64,000 bases of DNA from Okeanomitos corallinicola TIOX110 (GTDB taxonomy: Bacteria; Cyanobacteriota; Cyanobacteriia; Cyanobacteriales; Nostocaceae): contig NZ_CP150886.1 of NCBI RefSeq assembly GCF_038050375.1, forward strand, positions 4,071,318-4,135,317, in the 5' to 3' direction. Shown here piece after piece: positions 45,301 to 53,452 of the stretch. How positions within the stretch are numbered: position 1 is the stretch's first letter; each line of letters starts with the position of its first letter. Under the pieces are notes generated by a model that was not told the origin of the DNA, made no database searches, and saw only the letters and a program-made list of their open reading frames with translations. The translations under genes and the position numbers were made by a program.

Positions 45301-46049
45301 CCTTCAATGGTAGCTTTAGTGTTAATATTGGTATTAGTTAAGTTTAATTGTGCTGTATCAATATCAATATCGCCGCCAACAGCAGTGATATTACTATCTT
45401 GAATTTGTACATTACTATTTGCCGCAAACTTAATATCATTACCTGCGTTAATTGTTCCTTGTAAAAATAGGTTTTCTGTAATTAAATTCAAGTCTTGTCC
45501 GACTGAAATATTACCCAAGTTCCTGATTTCTGCACCTGCTTGACTTGAACCATATTGCAAACCCGGTGTAATACTAACGGTTAATAATGGCGGTGCTTGG
45601 GGATTAGTTGCACTAAATTCACTACCATCAAAAAACTTTAAACTTGCAGATGTAGTTGCTGTAAATGAACCGCCAATATTTAAGATTGCATTGTTACCAA
45701 AAATAATTCCATTGGGGTTAATTAAAAACAGGTTAGCAGTGCCATTAGTACGCAGTAAACCATCAATATTAGAGATAGAATTACCTGTAACTCTTGTAAT
45801 AATATTTTCTATGCCCAAACTATTGTTAAATACGGCTTGTCCGTTGGTAGGTACAGAAAATTGTTGGAAACTATGATAAAGGTTAACACCGCGAGTTGTA
45901 CCACCGTTAATTTCACAGTTTGTACAACCATTTTGGACTTGAGAATTATTAGGGAGGGTATTATCTGGAATTATTTGAGCGGTAGTTTGTTCGGCAAGAA
46001 TAGGAGAAATAATTAATGCCAACAGGTAGAGATACAAACGTAAATTCAT
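42387..46049 (-). CDS. Large TPS-type adhesin (filamentous haemagglutinin N-terminal domain)
   Basis: 1220-residue exported protein. A signal peptide (1-20, ending 'ILAEQTTAQ') is followed by a two-partner-secretion domain: '[19 protein letters not shown]', '[32 protein letters not shown]' (including the 'NPNG' motif) and '[11 protein letters not shown]'. Residues about 335-990 are six tandem repeats of about 108 residues predicted to form a long right-handed beta-helix. A C-terminal module ('[10 protein letters not shown]', '[15 protein letters not shown]', '[18 protein letters not shown]') is shared with the second adhesin. No TpsB transporter gene lies in the window. It should be exported through an outer-membrane TpsB and sit on the cell surface. 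Confidence 0.9.
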   Translation of the reverse strand: MNLRLYLYLLALIISPILAEQTTAQIIPDNTLPNNSQVQNGCTNCEINGGTTRGVNLYHSFQQFSVPTNGQAVFNNSLGIENIITRVTGNSISNIDGLLRTNGTANLFLINPNGIIFGNNAILNIGGSFTATTSASLKFFDGSEFSATNPQAPPLLTVSITPGLQYGSSQAGAEIRNLGNISVGQDLNLITENLFLQGTINAGNDIKFAANSNVQIQDSNITAVGGDIDIDTAQLNLTNTNINTKATIEGGEININVSDATTLNNSSLKMDSIFGEIPGNITINTNKFKLENQSLIGVNQQGTIIIAADTLTLDHQSQITTNTIIGTSGDIEIKNLTYLEINNSEISANTVDGLAGDIIIDASNFIKLDQNSRIASEANGSGDAGFVDIKTNEFTMIGNSEISINSPDDAGFLRLTANNVTLNQEAKIVANAGTNGGEIELLGLTSLHLNNSQISANTIDGTAGDITINASDFVNLENGSRIVSESLGNGFAGFVEIQTGQFTMIGASEINVSSPGDAGFVLLQANTVNLNQKSKIEANSISGIGGNILLLDLKSLQMSNNSEISAFTSTGEAGYIIIDASYFVNLESGSRLVSEAIANGLAGFIEIKTGQFTMTDADININSRDKNAGNLTIVADTVTLDQNAIIKANTLSGISGHIQLLELKSLQISNNSGISAATINGEAGDITINASEFINLDTGATISSGAIDQGEAGFLNITTNKLTMNNGANINVNSKDNIAGDLHISAATISMNENARIEGNTFSGIGGHIQLEDLTSLTLNNSFISTATINGQAGDLDITSDSINLENGSILASEATGSGNAGNINITTGEFTINNQAGIKVRSENNAGGNLSITANTLTLNNQAQINGETSSGIGGNIQLEKLTSLQLSNDSFISASTIDGEAGDVIISANDFINLSSGSRIASEAIGSGDAGFIAITTGQFTINQSLTTVSSPQGEAGFLEITADNLFLNQGKLSAETGVGETGENAIINLFLQDLLLMRNNSNISAQAFNAAQGGNISIDARDGFVVVFPFEDSDINANADRGNGGIIDITTQSIFGTEFRLENTSKSDITASSRFGVNGEVNINTLDVDPAQGILSLPSSLLDISNQIAQGCRKNGQLTNQDNKFTITGRGGLPSTPHDLFTGTNILVDLVEILPNQHHQHNIENDQSGVNNDNSSREIVEAQGWIVDANGNVHLVAKVENVQPQSPVLNPGFCRQN
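43080..45045 (-). repeat. Six tandem ~325-base repeats inside the adhesin gene
   Basis: Units begin about 45042, 44726, 44402, 44070, 43736 and 43414, each encoding about 108 residues with the pattern 'L-S-L-x-x-N-N-S-x-I-S-A', 'GEAGDI-x-I-x-A', 'SGSRI-x-SEA', 'AGF', and 'NQ-x-A-x-I'. Identity between units is partial, so the array is old rather than newly amplified, and it may vary in copy number by recombination. Confidence 0.75.
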
Positions 46050-46088
46050 GTTGATATAAATGACTAATAACCAATGAATAATTAATAA

Positions 46089-48671
46089 TTAAAGCCAATT
46101 TCCTAACAATACAAATGGGGCCCAATAGTAAGGATTACTAAATTCTGGTTTTTGCAGTAATTTTAACTGTGCTAAACGTATGGCTTCGGCTTTGGTAACT
46201 TTTGATTGGGCTAATTGACGGTAAAATTCCACCATAAATTCCGCCGCAGATTTATCATCAACTGACCATAATGTGGCTAGGGTGCTACGTGCGCCAGAAC
46301 GAACTGCTACCCCTGCAATTCCTAGTGGGGCGCGTCTGTCTCCTTGGGCGGTTTGACAGGCACTTAAAACTAATAGTTCAATGGGGTTATTGTTATTTTT
46401 TTCTCTGGTTTGGAGTATTTCCCCTAATTCTTTCACATTAATTCGATTATCCCAGGTGAGAATAAATGTTTCTTCCGCATTGGAACTAAATTGTCCGTGG
46501 GTGGCTAAATGAACTACTGGAAAGGGAATTTCCCGGATGATCTTTTGAATATCCGCGGTGGTAAATGTTTCATTAAATAATACTTGATTGGGAATTTCTG
46601 AGGTGATTCCTTTAACTTCTACCGCTACTCCTGGTAAGGGTGAAAATCCTTGTCTAGCTTCGCTAATACCACCAACTAAAATGTTTAAAGGTTTTTGTTG
46701 TAAGGGTTGGGGTGAAAGTAATTGTAAACCTGGTGTTTGGGCTAAACTATATTTTTCTACTAAATATTTTTCACCGTCATAAAGTGCAGCCATCGGTAAA
46801 TTTTTCATTACCCCATCAAGGACAAATACTAAGGTTTTGATGTTGTTAGCTGCTAAATCTGCTTCTGTGGGTTTGATGAGAATATTATATAGTTTTTGGG
46901 CAATTTCTAAACGTTGTCTATTTCCTAAATTTGGTCTGATGGATGATCGCATCTCTCGCAATATTTTTTCTAGTTCTGGTTGAGGAATATTTGTTGTATA
47001 GTGTTTTAGAGGTTGATTTGTGAGGGAGATAATTACTTCTAAACGATCTCTCAAAATAATCGGATAAATTAGTGCAGCTTGGGGATCTACTTGATCAACT
47101 TTAGCGATTTCACCACTCAAACAATCTTCTTGGAAGTAGTTATCTAATTCTGCTATTTTCAAAGATTCAATTAAGTCACGGGCTTTTTCTATGTTTCCCT
47201 GATTAATGTCTTTGCCTGTTTTAGTTTGTTTATTTTCTAATAACAAACTTACTAATTCCCGATAAATTGGTTCGATACTCTCCTGAAAGGAAAATTGCAG
47301 ATTACTATTACTAGCAACTAAATCTTTTCGCAGATAACCTAATGTTTTGACCGTTTGATCATAAGCTATAATGGCTTTCTCCGAATTACCAGTTTCTTGA
47401 TAAATTCTGCCTAATTGCCATTGCCAAAGATAGCTAATTTCCCCAGCATTATTACTTTGTGATAAAACTAATGCTTGTTCTGTGAGTTTTTGGGCTTCAT
47501 GCCATTGTTTATTGTCTTCATAAAGTTTACCCAAATATCCCAAAGCGTAAGATTCCGATTTTTGATCATCTATCTTTTTAGCTGCTTGAATTGCTATAGA
47601 TAATATTTTTGCGGCCGTTTGTTTTTCCCCTAATTTTTGTAATCCTTGGGCAAGTTTTAATTGTGCATATATACTGGTACGACTGATTGGTAATTTATCT
47701 ATTTGGGGCTGAATTTGGTCAATTAAAACCTTAGCTGCTTGCCATTCTTCAGTATTTATAAAAATCTGTAATTGGTTGAGTTGAACTTTTAATTTTAAAT
47801 CAGGTGAATCAGTAGTATTAATTACCTGTTGATAATATTTTTGTGCCTCTTGATTTTTGCGTTGCGAGAAAGCTGTATTACCTAAACTTAATAATGCTAG
47901 GTTTACATCAGATTGGGAATTTAATTTTTTAGCAATTTCTAAACTCTGTTTTAATACCTCTTGGGATTTGTCTAAGTTGCCCACAACTCGTAATGTGTCA
48001 CCCAAATTAACTAAATTAGCAGCTTTTAACACCGAATCTGGCTGTGTTTGTAAATTCTCATTGATCTGTTCTAAAATCTTCCTAGCACGGGGATATAATC
48101 CCAATACCCTTAATGCTTGAGTTTGATTTAATAAACTGCGATTAACTCCCGTTGTGTCCCCTATTTTTTGATAAATATCTGTGGCTTTTTCCCAGCTATT
48201 CAAAGCATTTTCAGCTTTCCCTTGAGATAGTTGCAGACTTCCTTGAATGTTTAAAATTTGTGCTACATTTAGCGAACTTTGACTCTGACTAAGTAAATTT
48301 ACACTTTTAGATATAGTCTGATTAGCTAAATCCAATTTACCTAACTGTTGATATGCTAAAGCTAAATTTCCTAATACAACGGCTTGATTAAGTTTATCCC
48401 CTGTTTGATTAAATATATCCGCTGCTTGTTGCCACAGGGTGATCGCCTCTGTAAACTGTTCTCTTTGATACCTTTGCTTTCCATCTGTTACTAAAGAACC
48501 AACAGAATTGGACTCAATATTAACCGCAGCTATGACAGGTTGTTGCATCAATGGGAAAGTGTATTCCATTTGCGACAAAATTAATATCAAACTTAATAAC
48601 CCTAAACAAAAATGTTTAATATATTTAACATATTTCAGTTTGATAATGGTTTTTACTAATTTAATAATCAT
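46089..48671 (-). CDS. Exported TPR-CHAT domain protein (caspase-like protease)
   Basis: 860-residue protein. A basic/hydrophobic N-terminus (residues 20-50, 'FCLGLLSLILILSQ' ... 'PVIAAVN') is a signal anchor or signal peptide, so the rest should be outside the cytoplasm. Residues about 60-480 are TPR-like helical repeats ('AVVLGNLALAYQQLGKLDLA', 'AANLVNLGDTLRVVGNLDKS'). The C-terminal CHAT caspase-like domain has its dyad at His725 ('VHLATHGQFSSNAEETF') and Cys772 ('LLVLSACQTAQGDRRAPLG'). The gene lies between two TPS adhesins, 39 bases before one and 7 bases after the other. It may process or survey them. Proteolysis is inferred from the family; the two catalytic residues are intact. Confidence 0.9.
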   Translation of the reverse strand: MIIKLVKTIIKLKYVKYIKHFCLGLLSLILILSQMEYTFPLMQQPVIAAVNIESNSVGSLVTDGKQRYQREQFTEAITLWQQAADIFNQTGDKLNQAVVLGNLALAYQQLGKLDLANQTISKSVNLLSQSQSSLNVAQILNIQGSLQLSQGKAENALNSWEKATDIYQKIGDTTGVNRSLLNQTQALRVLGLYPRARKILEQINENLQTQPDSVLKAANLVNLGDTLRVVGNLDKSQEVLKQSLEIAKKLNSQSDVNLALLSLGNTAFSQRKNQEAQKYYQQVINTTDSPDLKLKVQLNQLQIFINTEEWQAAKVLIDQIQPQIDKLPISRTSIYAQLKLAQGLQKLGEKQTAAKILSIAIQAAKKIDDQKSESYALGYLGKLYEDNKQWHEAQKLTEQALVLSQSNNAGEISYLWQWQLGRIYQETGNSEKAIIAYDQTVKTLGYLRKDLVASNSNLQFSFQESIEPIYRELVSLLLENKQTKTGKDINQGNIEKARDLIESLKIAELDNYFQEDCLSGEIAKVDQVDPQAALIYPIILRDRLEVIISLTNQPLKHYTTNIPQPELEKILREMRSSIRPNLGNRQRLEIAQKLYNILIKPTEADLAANNIKTLVFVLDGVMKNLPMAALYDGEKYLVEKYSLAQTPGLQLLSPQPLQQKPLNILVGGISEARQGFSPLPGVAVEVKGITSEIPNQVLFNETFTTADIQKIIREIPFPVVHLATHGQFSSNAEETFILTWDNRINVKELGEILQTREKNNNNPIELLVLSACQTAQGDRRAPLGIAGVAVRSGARSTLATLWSVDDKSAAEFMVEFYRQLAQSKVTKAEAIRLAQLKLLQKPEFSNPYYWAPFVLLGNWL

Positions 48672-48678
48672 CTTTTTA

Positions 48679-51219
48679 TCAACGGATAGAACAATAATTT
48701 TTAGATAAAATAGGACTCTGAAGAAAAGCTTCTTGTCCCTGAGAAACTAAATAAATATTACCTTTTTCATCCCTGACCCATCCCTGTGCTTCTACAATTT
48801 TTAGCGGTAATTTTTTATGAACATCTACTTTTTTAATATTTTGATTATCTTCTTGAATAGGAACTAATTCCACCAAATCAACTAATGGATTCGTACCTGT
48901 AAATAAATCATCAGGACTTGATGGTAAACCACCACTACCAATAATAGTAAATTTATTTTCTTCATCAGCTAATTTACCACTATTATTACATCCTTTTGCT
49001 AACTGATTATTAGTATCAATCACACTACTATAAAGCCCAATTAACCCTTGATTTGGATCAGTAGATAATTGATTAATCTGTACACTACCACTCAAATCAG
49101 GACTTGCCCCAGTAGCAGTAATATCACTTTCTGAAGTCAATTGATCCCTAAATTTTGTACCAATAATTCCTTGAGAACTAATCATCACATTACCACCACG
49201 AAAGTCAATCGAATTAGCAGTTATATCACTGTTTTCTAATGCAGCTAAAACATCTACATCAATGGTAATATTACCCCCAATCACATTATCACCAGTTGCA
49301 TTAGTAGTAATTTTGCTGCCATGACGCATAATCAAATTTTGAGAACGTAAATTAATACTAGCCTGTTCTTGGCTAATATCTGTACTATTACTACGAGTGT
49401 TACCACTAATGATACTAAAGTTATCCATCAAAATTGACTCAGCTACTAAATTCAAATTACCTGCATTACCTGTCCCTAAAGCTTCTACCGTAATTTTTGC
49501 CTGATCTGAAATTTGTAAATTCTTAGTGTTAATTTTTATATCTCCTGCCTTACCTACACCAACCGTACTAGCACTAATTCTGCCACCTTGCACTTGTAAA
49601 TTATGAGCATTAATAATTAAATTTCCACCGTTTCCTGTAGCGTTAATTTCGGAAGCAGTAGCTAACCCACCAAAATTTTCCGCAGCATCGCCAAATATCT
49701 GAATATCTTCAGCATTAATAGTTAAACTTCCTCCATTACCAAATCCCAACGTGGAAGCAGAGATGACAGTATTTTCTCTAACAATTAATTGCTGAGTGTT
49801 AATCTCTATATTTCCAGCATCAGCGGTTTGTAATGTAGAAGAATTGATATTTGTATTGACACTGATACCATTAGAATCTTCAGTGAAGAATTCACCAGAA
49901 GTGAGTTCTATTGATTCAGCAGCATTAATCTTAATATTGCCAGCTTTTCCAGTACCTAAAGCAGTGCTGCCAAGAAATCCCCTATTGACAAGAATTAGAT
50001 TTTTAGTATTAACAATTAAATCACCAGAATTTCCACTACTTTGTATCCGGTTTCCTGTTGCTAATAAAGACTCATTTAACTCTACCGATTCATCAGCATT
50101 AATATGTAAATTTCCACCATTACCATTATTCAAAGTAGAAACTAATAAAACTGATGCGTTTCTTAACACTAATTTATTGGTATTAATTTCTAAATTTCCC
50201 GTACTTCCAGAACCAATACTCAGGACAAAAAACCCATCTTCTATTTGAGAAATATCAGTCATAGGGTTAACTACCTTTTCTGCTTTATTCTCAAAATCAC
50301 CAATACCGATCATTTCTATGGTATCGGTAGCATTAACTTTAATATTTCCACCAGATAATGATCCCAAAGTTAAAGATGCAATGCGGGAAGCTTCACTGAT
50401 TCGCAAATTTCTACTTTGCATCTGCATTTCTCCCCCACCTATACCACTAGCATTTATATTACTTTTGGACGTTAATGTAATATCACCAAAATTATTTGTG
50501 TTATTATACCCTAATAAAAATCCTTGATTTGTAGTAGTAATATTAACTAATCCTTTAGTTTGAACGCTACCTAATTCTAATCTTCCCCCATTAGTTTTAA
50601 TTGTTCCTCCCTGAAAATTGATATCTCCACCAACTAAAGCTAAGGTTTGATTTGGTTGTACTTCTAAGCCATTTTTAGCTTGTACTTGAATTGTCCCAGG
50701 ATTATTACCAAACTGTAAACCAATAGGTGTAGTTATAGTTAATAAAGATGTATTTGCATGAGTTTGGCTACTAAATTCTGACCCATCTAAAAATTTAATC
50801 CTATTGGCTGTACTACCTACAAATGAACCACCAATATCTAAACTAGCATTGTTACCAAATATAATCCCATGCGGGTTAATAAAAAATAAGTTAGCACTAC
50901 CATTAACCCTAATTAAACCATCAATTTTAGAAATATTATTTCCTGTAACTCTGGTAAAAATATTTTGAATCTCTAAACCATTATTAAAAATAGCTTGTCC
51001 ATTTGTAGGAAGAGAAAATTCTTTAAAGCTATGAAATAGATTAGCATTTTTAACAGTACCACCGTTAATTTCGCAGACTAAACAACCAGGTTGTACTTGA
51101 GAGTTATGAGGGAGAGTGTTGTCAGGAATAATTTGTGCAGTTGCTTGTTTACTACTAAATATTGATAGTAGTAATACTGGTAAATATAATATGAAATGTA
51201 AACTTTTTTGCTTGTTCAT
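48679..51219 (-). CDS. TPS-type adhesin (filamentous haemagglutinin N-terminal domain)
   Basis: 846-residue exported protein. A signal peptide ends near 'FSSKQATAQ', then the two-partner-secretion domain: 'GGTVKNANLFHSFKEFSLP', 'VTGNNISKIDGLIRVNGSANLFFINPHGIIFG' (with 'NPHG' in place of NPNG), and 'LDIGGSFVGST'. A beta-helix of irregular repeats follows (about 200-690). The C-terminal module 'GCNNSGKLADEENKF', 'GSGGLPSSPDDLFTG' and 'IVEAQGWVRDEKGNIYLVS' matches the other adhesin closely. It starts 62 bases after the kinase gene's stop and ends 7 bases before the CHAT gene, so it is probably cotranscribed with both. The adhesion role is inferred from the family. Confidence 0.9.
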   Translation of the reverse strand: MNKQKSLHFILYLPVLLLSIFSSKQATAQIIPDNTLPHNSQVQPGCLVCEINGGTVKNANLFHSFKEFSLPTNGQAIFNNGLEIQNIFTRVTGNNISKIDGLIRVNGSANLFFINPHGIIFGNNASLDIGGSFVGSTANRIKFLDGSEFSSQTHANTSLLTITTPIGLQFGNNPGTIQVQAKNGLEVQPNQTLALVGGDINFQGGTIKTNGGRLELGSVQTKGLVNITTTNQGFLLGYNNTNNFGDITLTSKSNINASGIGGGEMQMQSRNLRISEASRIASLTLGSLSGGNIKVNATDTIEMIGIGDFENKAEKVVNPMTDISQIEDGFFVLSIGSGSTGNLEINTNKLVLRNASVLLVSTLNNGNGGNLHINADESVELNESLLATGNRIQSSGNSGDLIVNTKNLILVNRGFLGSTALGTGKAGNIKINAAESIELTSGEFFTEDSNGISVNTNINSSTLQTADAGNIEINTQQLIVRENTVISASTLGFGNGGSLTINAEDIQIFGDAAENFGGLATASEINATGNGGNLIINAHNLQVQGGRISASTVGVGKAGDIKINTKNLQISDQAKITVEALGTGNAGNLNLVAESILMDNFSIISGNTRSNSTDISQEQASINLRSQNLIMRHGSKITTNATGDNVIGGNITIDVDVLAALENSDITANSIDFRGGNVMISSQGIIGTKFRDQLTSESDITATGASPDLSGSVQINQLSTDPNQGLIGLYSSVIDTNNQLAKGCNNSGKLADEENKFTIIGSGGLPSSPDDLFTGTNPLVDLVELVPIQEDNQNIKKVDVHKKLPLKIVEAQGWVRDEKGNIYLVSQGQEAFLQSPILSKNYCSIR

Positions 51220-51281
51220 CTGAGTTTGCTAATATTATAAACACTGAACTTAGAGATTAGCAAACTCAGTCTTTAACTTTT

Positions 51282-53243
51282 TTAACCTTTAACTCCTAAC
51301 TGCTGTGGTATCCAAACAGTAAAAATTGAACCTACACCCACAGTAGATTCTACTTCAATGCGACCCCGATGTAATTCTACAAGCTGTTTAGCTAAAGCTA
51401 AACCCACCCCTGTACCTTCATAATGACGACGATAAGGTGTATCAAGCTGTTGAAACTTCTCAAACAACAAAGCTAACTTTTCTTCGGGAATACCAATACC
51501 AGTATCTTCTATTTGAAAAATAGCTGTATTCTCTTCCACCCACAAACGCAAAGTCACATCACCACCTTCAGGTGTAAACTTAATTCCATTATTTAATAAA
51601 TTCCAGAGGATTTGTTCTACCCTACCAACATCAGCTCTAAAAATATCATTTGCTGGGTTAATTTGTAAATCGAGTTTTAGAATTACTTTTTTATTGCTTG
51701 CCTTTTCTAATAAAGAATCTAAAATATTTTGTGCAGTTTTTACTAAAGAAAAATCAACAATATTTAATACTGTTTTCCCCGCCTCAATTTGTGATAAATC
51801 GAGGATATCATTGATCATTTCTAATAAGTGTTCCCCACTATCATGGATGGTTTGTAAATAATCCCGTTGTCTTTGACTTAATTCACCCAAAGGCCAGCGT
51901 AATAATGTAGAAGACATTCCAATTACATATGTTAAAGGAGTTAATAATTCATGACTGATAGTTGCTAAAAATTCACTTCTGAGACGATTAGCAGCTTCTG
52001 CGGCTAGTAAAGCTTCTCTTAATGCCACAGTTCGTTCAATCACTCTTTGTTCTAAAGTTTGTTTGTCTCTAGTCAGAGTTTGTGTAGCCTCACGGAGAGA
52101 TTGCATTAATTCTGATTGATGAATCGCTATAGCTAATTGTTCAGCAATTGAAGATAACAAACTTTTTTCACTTTCTGTCCAACGGCGCATATGATGACAT
52201 TGATGGGCAATTAACAAACCCCAAATTTTTTCTTCAAAAATAATTGGTGCTACTAATTTAGATTTGACTTGACTAGCTCTTAAAAATTTTAGTAAACACT
52301 CTTCTAAAACATAAGTTTTGTCTACATCATCTATAGCTAAAACAAACCCTTTACAATATTTATCTAAGTATTTATAATTAGTGATCAAACAATTATCTTC
52401 TTGATAATTTAAAAGAGCAGAAATATTAGTTGAAGATAGTGACTCATAAACTACAGAAGCATTATATTGTTGGTGACTTTGTTCCAGAAATTTCTGATTG
52501 AAAACCGTTGGTGGTAAATATTGAGAATTAAAGGATTGATTGAGGGATGTATTTGTAGTCTTAAATTGAGATGGTAAAAATTGATAAATTATTAATCTAT
52601 CTAATTCTAAAAACTCTCTTACTTGTGTAATTACCGTGTCCATAATGACTTGCAAATCTGGACTTTTGCGAATTTGTGTTGTTACCTGATGCAAAAGTCT
52701 TTCTTGAGCAATTTGTTTGCTCAAAGCATCTTCCACAGGTTTGCAAATAAAACCTTCCGATGGGTGAGAAATCATAGGTAACTCCACTTCTGTATTCAGT
52801 AGTGGTAGTAAATACTCTAATAACAACAAAGTAAATTTACTTTGCAGATTTGTATCATTACGAGGAATAATTTGCTGATATTGGGCAATTTTGTGGTAAA
52901 TGAGAGAATCAGAAGCAAACAGGTTTTTTAATTGAGAAATAAATGTAGCGATCGCCTCATGATTCAATATTAAACTGGTGTTTAAAGAATCTGGGGGAAC
53001 TTCTGTTCCCGCTTCCGTTTCCTGATTTCCTAGCAGTAATGCACTAAACTGATCAGAAACTAGCAGAGTAAACCGTTCTTGTTGCCATTCAACGGGAATT
53101 ATAATCTGTGCCAGCAAATCTTCTGTGAGTATTAAAGCAGAACTGCCTATTGTTTGAGCCATCTGCTGCAACAATTCCCCAAGCCGATTAAATACAATCA
53201 CAGGCAAGGTACGAGAAAAGCTCAAATTGGAAGAACTCAGCAT
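51282..53243 (-). CDS. GAF-domain hybrid sensor histidine kinase (CBCR-like GAF)
   Basis: 653-residue cytoplasmic two-component sensor. An N-terminal ~175-residue region is unknown ('FNRLGELLQQMAQTIGSSAL'). A GAF domain (about 185-395) is of the cyanobacteriochrome type: 'VAPIIFEEKIWGLLIAHQCHH' and 'RRWTESEKSLLSSIAEQLAIA'. It has Cys285 ('DNCLITNYKYLDKY') and Cys316 ('LEECLLKFL') at the two positions that bind bilins, but the His normally after the second cysteine is Leu. The kinase part has a dimerisation box with phospho-acceptor His431 ('ATISHELLTPL'), N-box 'LLNNGIKFTPEGG' and 'EDTGIGIPEEK'. No receiver domain is present. It reads into the adhesin block and may control it. Confidence 0.9.
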   Translation of the reverse strand: MLSSSNLSFSRTLPVIVFNRLGELLQQMAQTIGSSALILTEDLLAQIIIPVEWQQERFTLLVSDQFSALLLGNQETEAGTEVPPDSLNTSLILNHEAIATFISQLKNLFASDSLIYHKIAQYQQIIPRNDTNLQSKFTLLLLEYLLPLLNTEVELPMISHPSEGFICKPVEDALSKQIAQERLLHQVTTQIRKSPDLQVIMDTVITQVREFLELDRLIIYQFLPSQFKTTNTSLNQSFNSQYLPPTVFNQKFLEQSHQQYNASVVYESLSSTNISALLNYQEDNCLITNYKYLDKYCKGFVLAIDDVDKTYVLEECLLKFLRASQVKSKLVAPIIFEEKIWGLLIAHQCHHMRRWTESEKSLLSSIAEQLAIAIHQSELMQSLREATQTLTRDKQTLEQRVIERTVALREALLAAEAANRLRSEFLATISHELLTPLTYVIGMSSTLLRWPLGELSQRQRDYLQTIHDSGEHLLEMINDILDLSQIEAGKTVLNIVDFSLVKTAQNILDSLLEKASNKKVILKLDLQINPANDIFRADVGRVEQILWNLLNNGIKFTPEGGDVTLRLWVEENTAIFQIEDTGIGIPEEKLALLFEKFQQLDTPYRRHYEGTGVGLALAKQLVELHRGRIEVESTVGVGSIFTVWIPQQLGVKG

Positions 53244-53279
53244 TTTCAGTATTTTAATGAGATGGGCTGAATGTCTACG

Positions 53280-53452
53280 TAGGACAATAGGTAATTTATC
53301 AGGGGCAAAGATAACTTAAAATCCTTGTTGCTTAACCCCTTTCCTACTGATACGCTGCGAGTTGACGTAGCCTGTCCGTAGGATTTACGGTATCCTTCCT
53401 AGTTGTTTGTGATTATGTCCTAACCAAAAGTTGAAGATGGTCAGAAAGAATT
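53280..53452 (+). promoter_or_regulatory. Divergent gap before cobN, no riboswitch seen
   Basis: Between the kinase gene (minus) and cobN (plus). It contains two copies of a 'gtagcctgtccgtagga'-like sequence, one as 'ctacgtaggac' near 53275, forming a possible hairpin. No cobalamin-riboswitch consensus (GCCACTG) is visible, although cob genes often have one. Confidence 0.4.

Noticed and set aside
44794-45402. Plus-strand ORFs across the adhesin gene
   Set aside because: They mirror the repeat-rich adhesin on the other strand and have hydrophobic, isoleucine-rich composition typical of such shadows.
42387-51219. Contact-dependent inhibition (CdiA) toxins as identity of the adhesins
   Set aside because: No C-terminal toxin domain, VENN-type motif or small immunity gene follows; the C-termini are conserved between the two proteins.
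53280-53452. Cobalamin riboswitch before cobN
   Set aside because: No B12-box consensus (GCCACTG) or the expected ~200-base fold is visible in the short gap.
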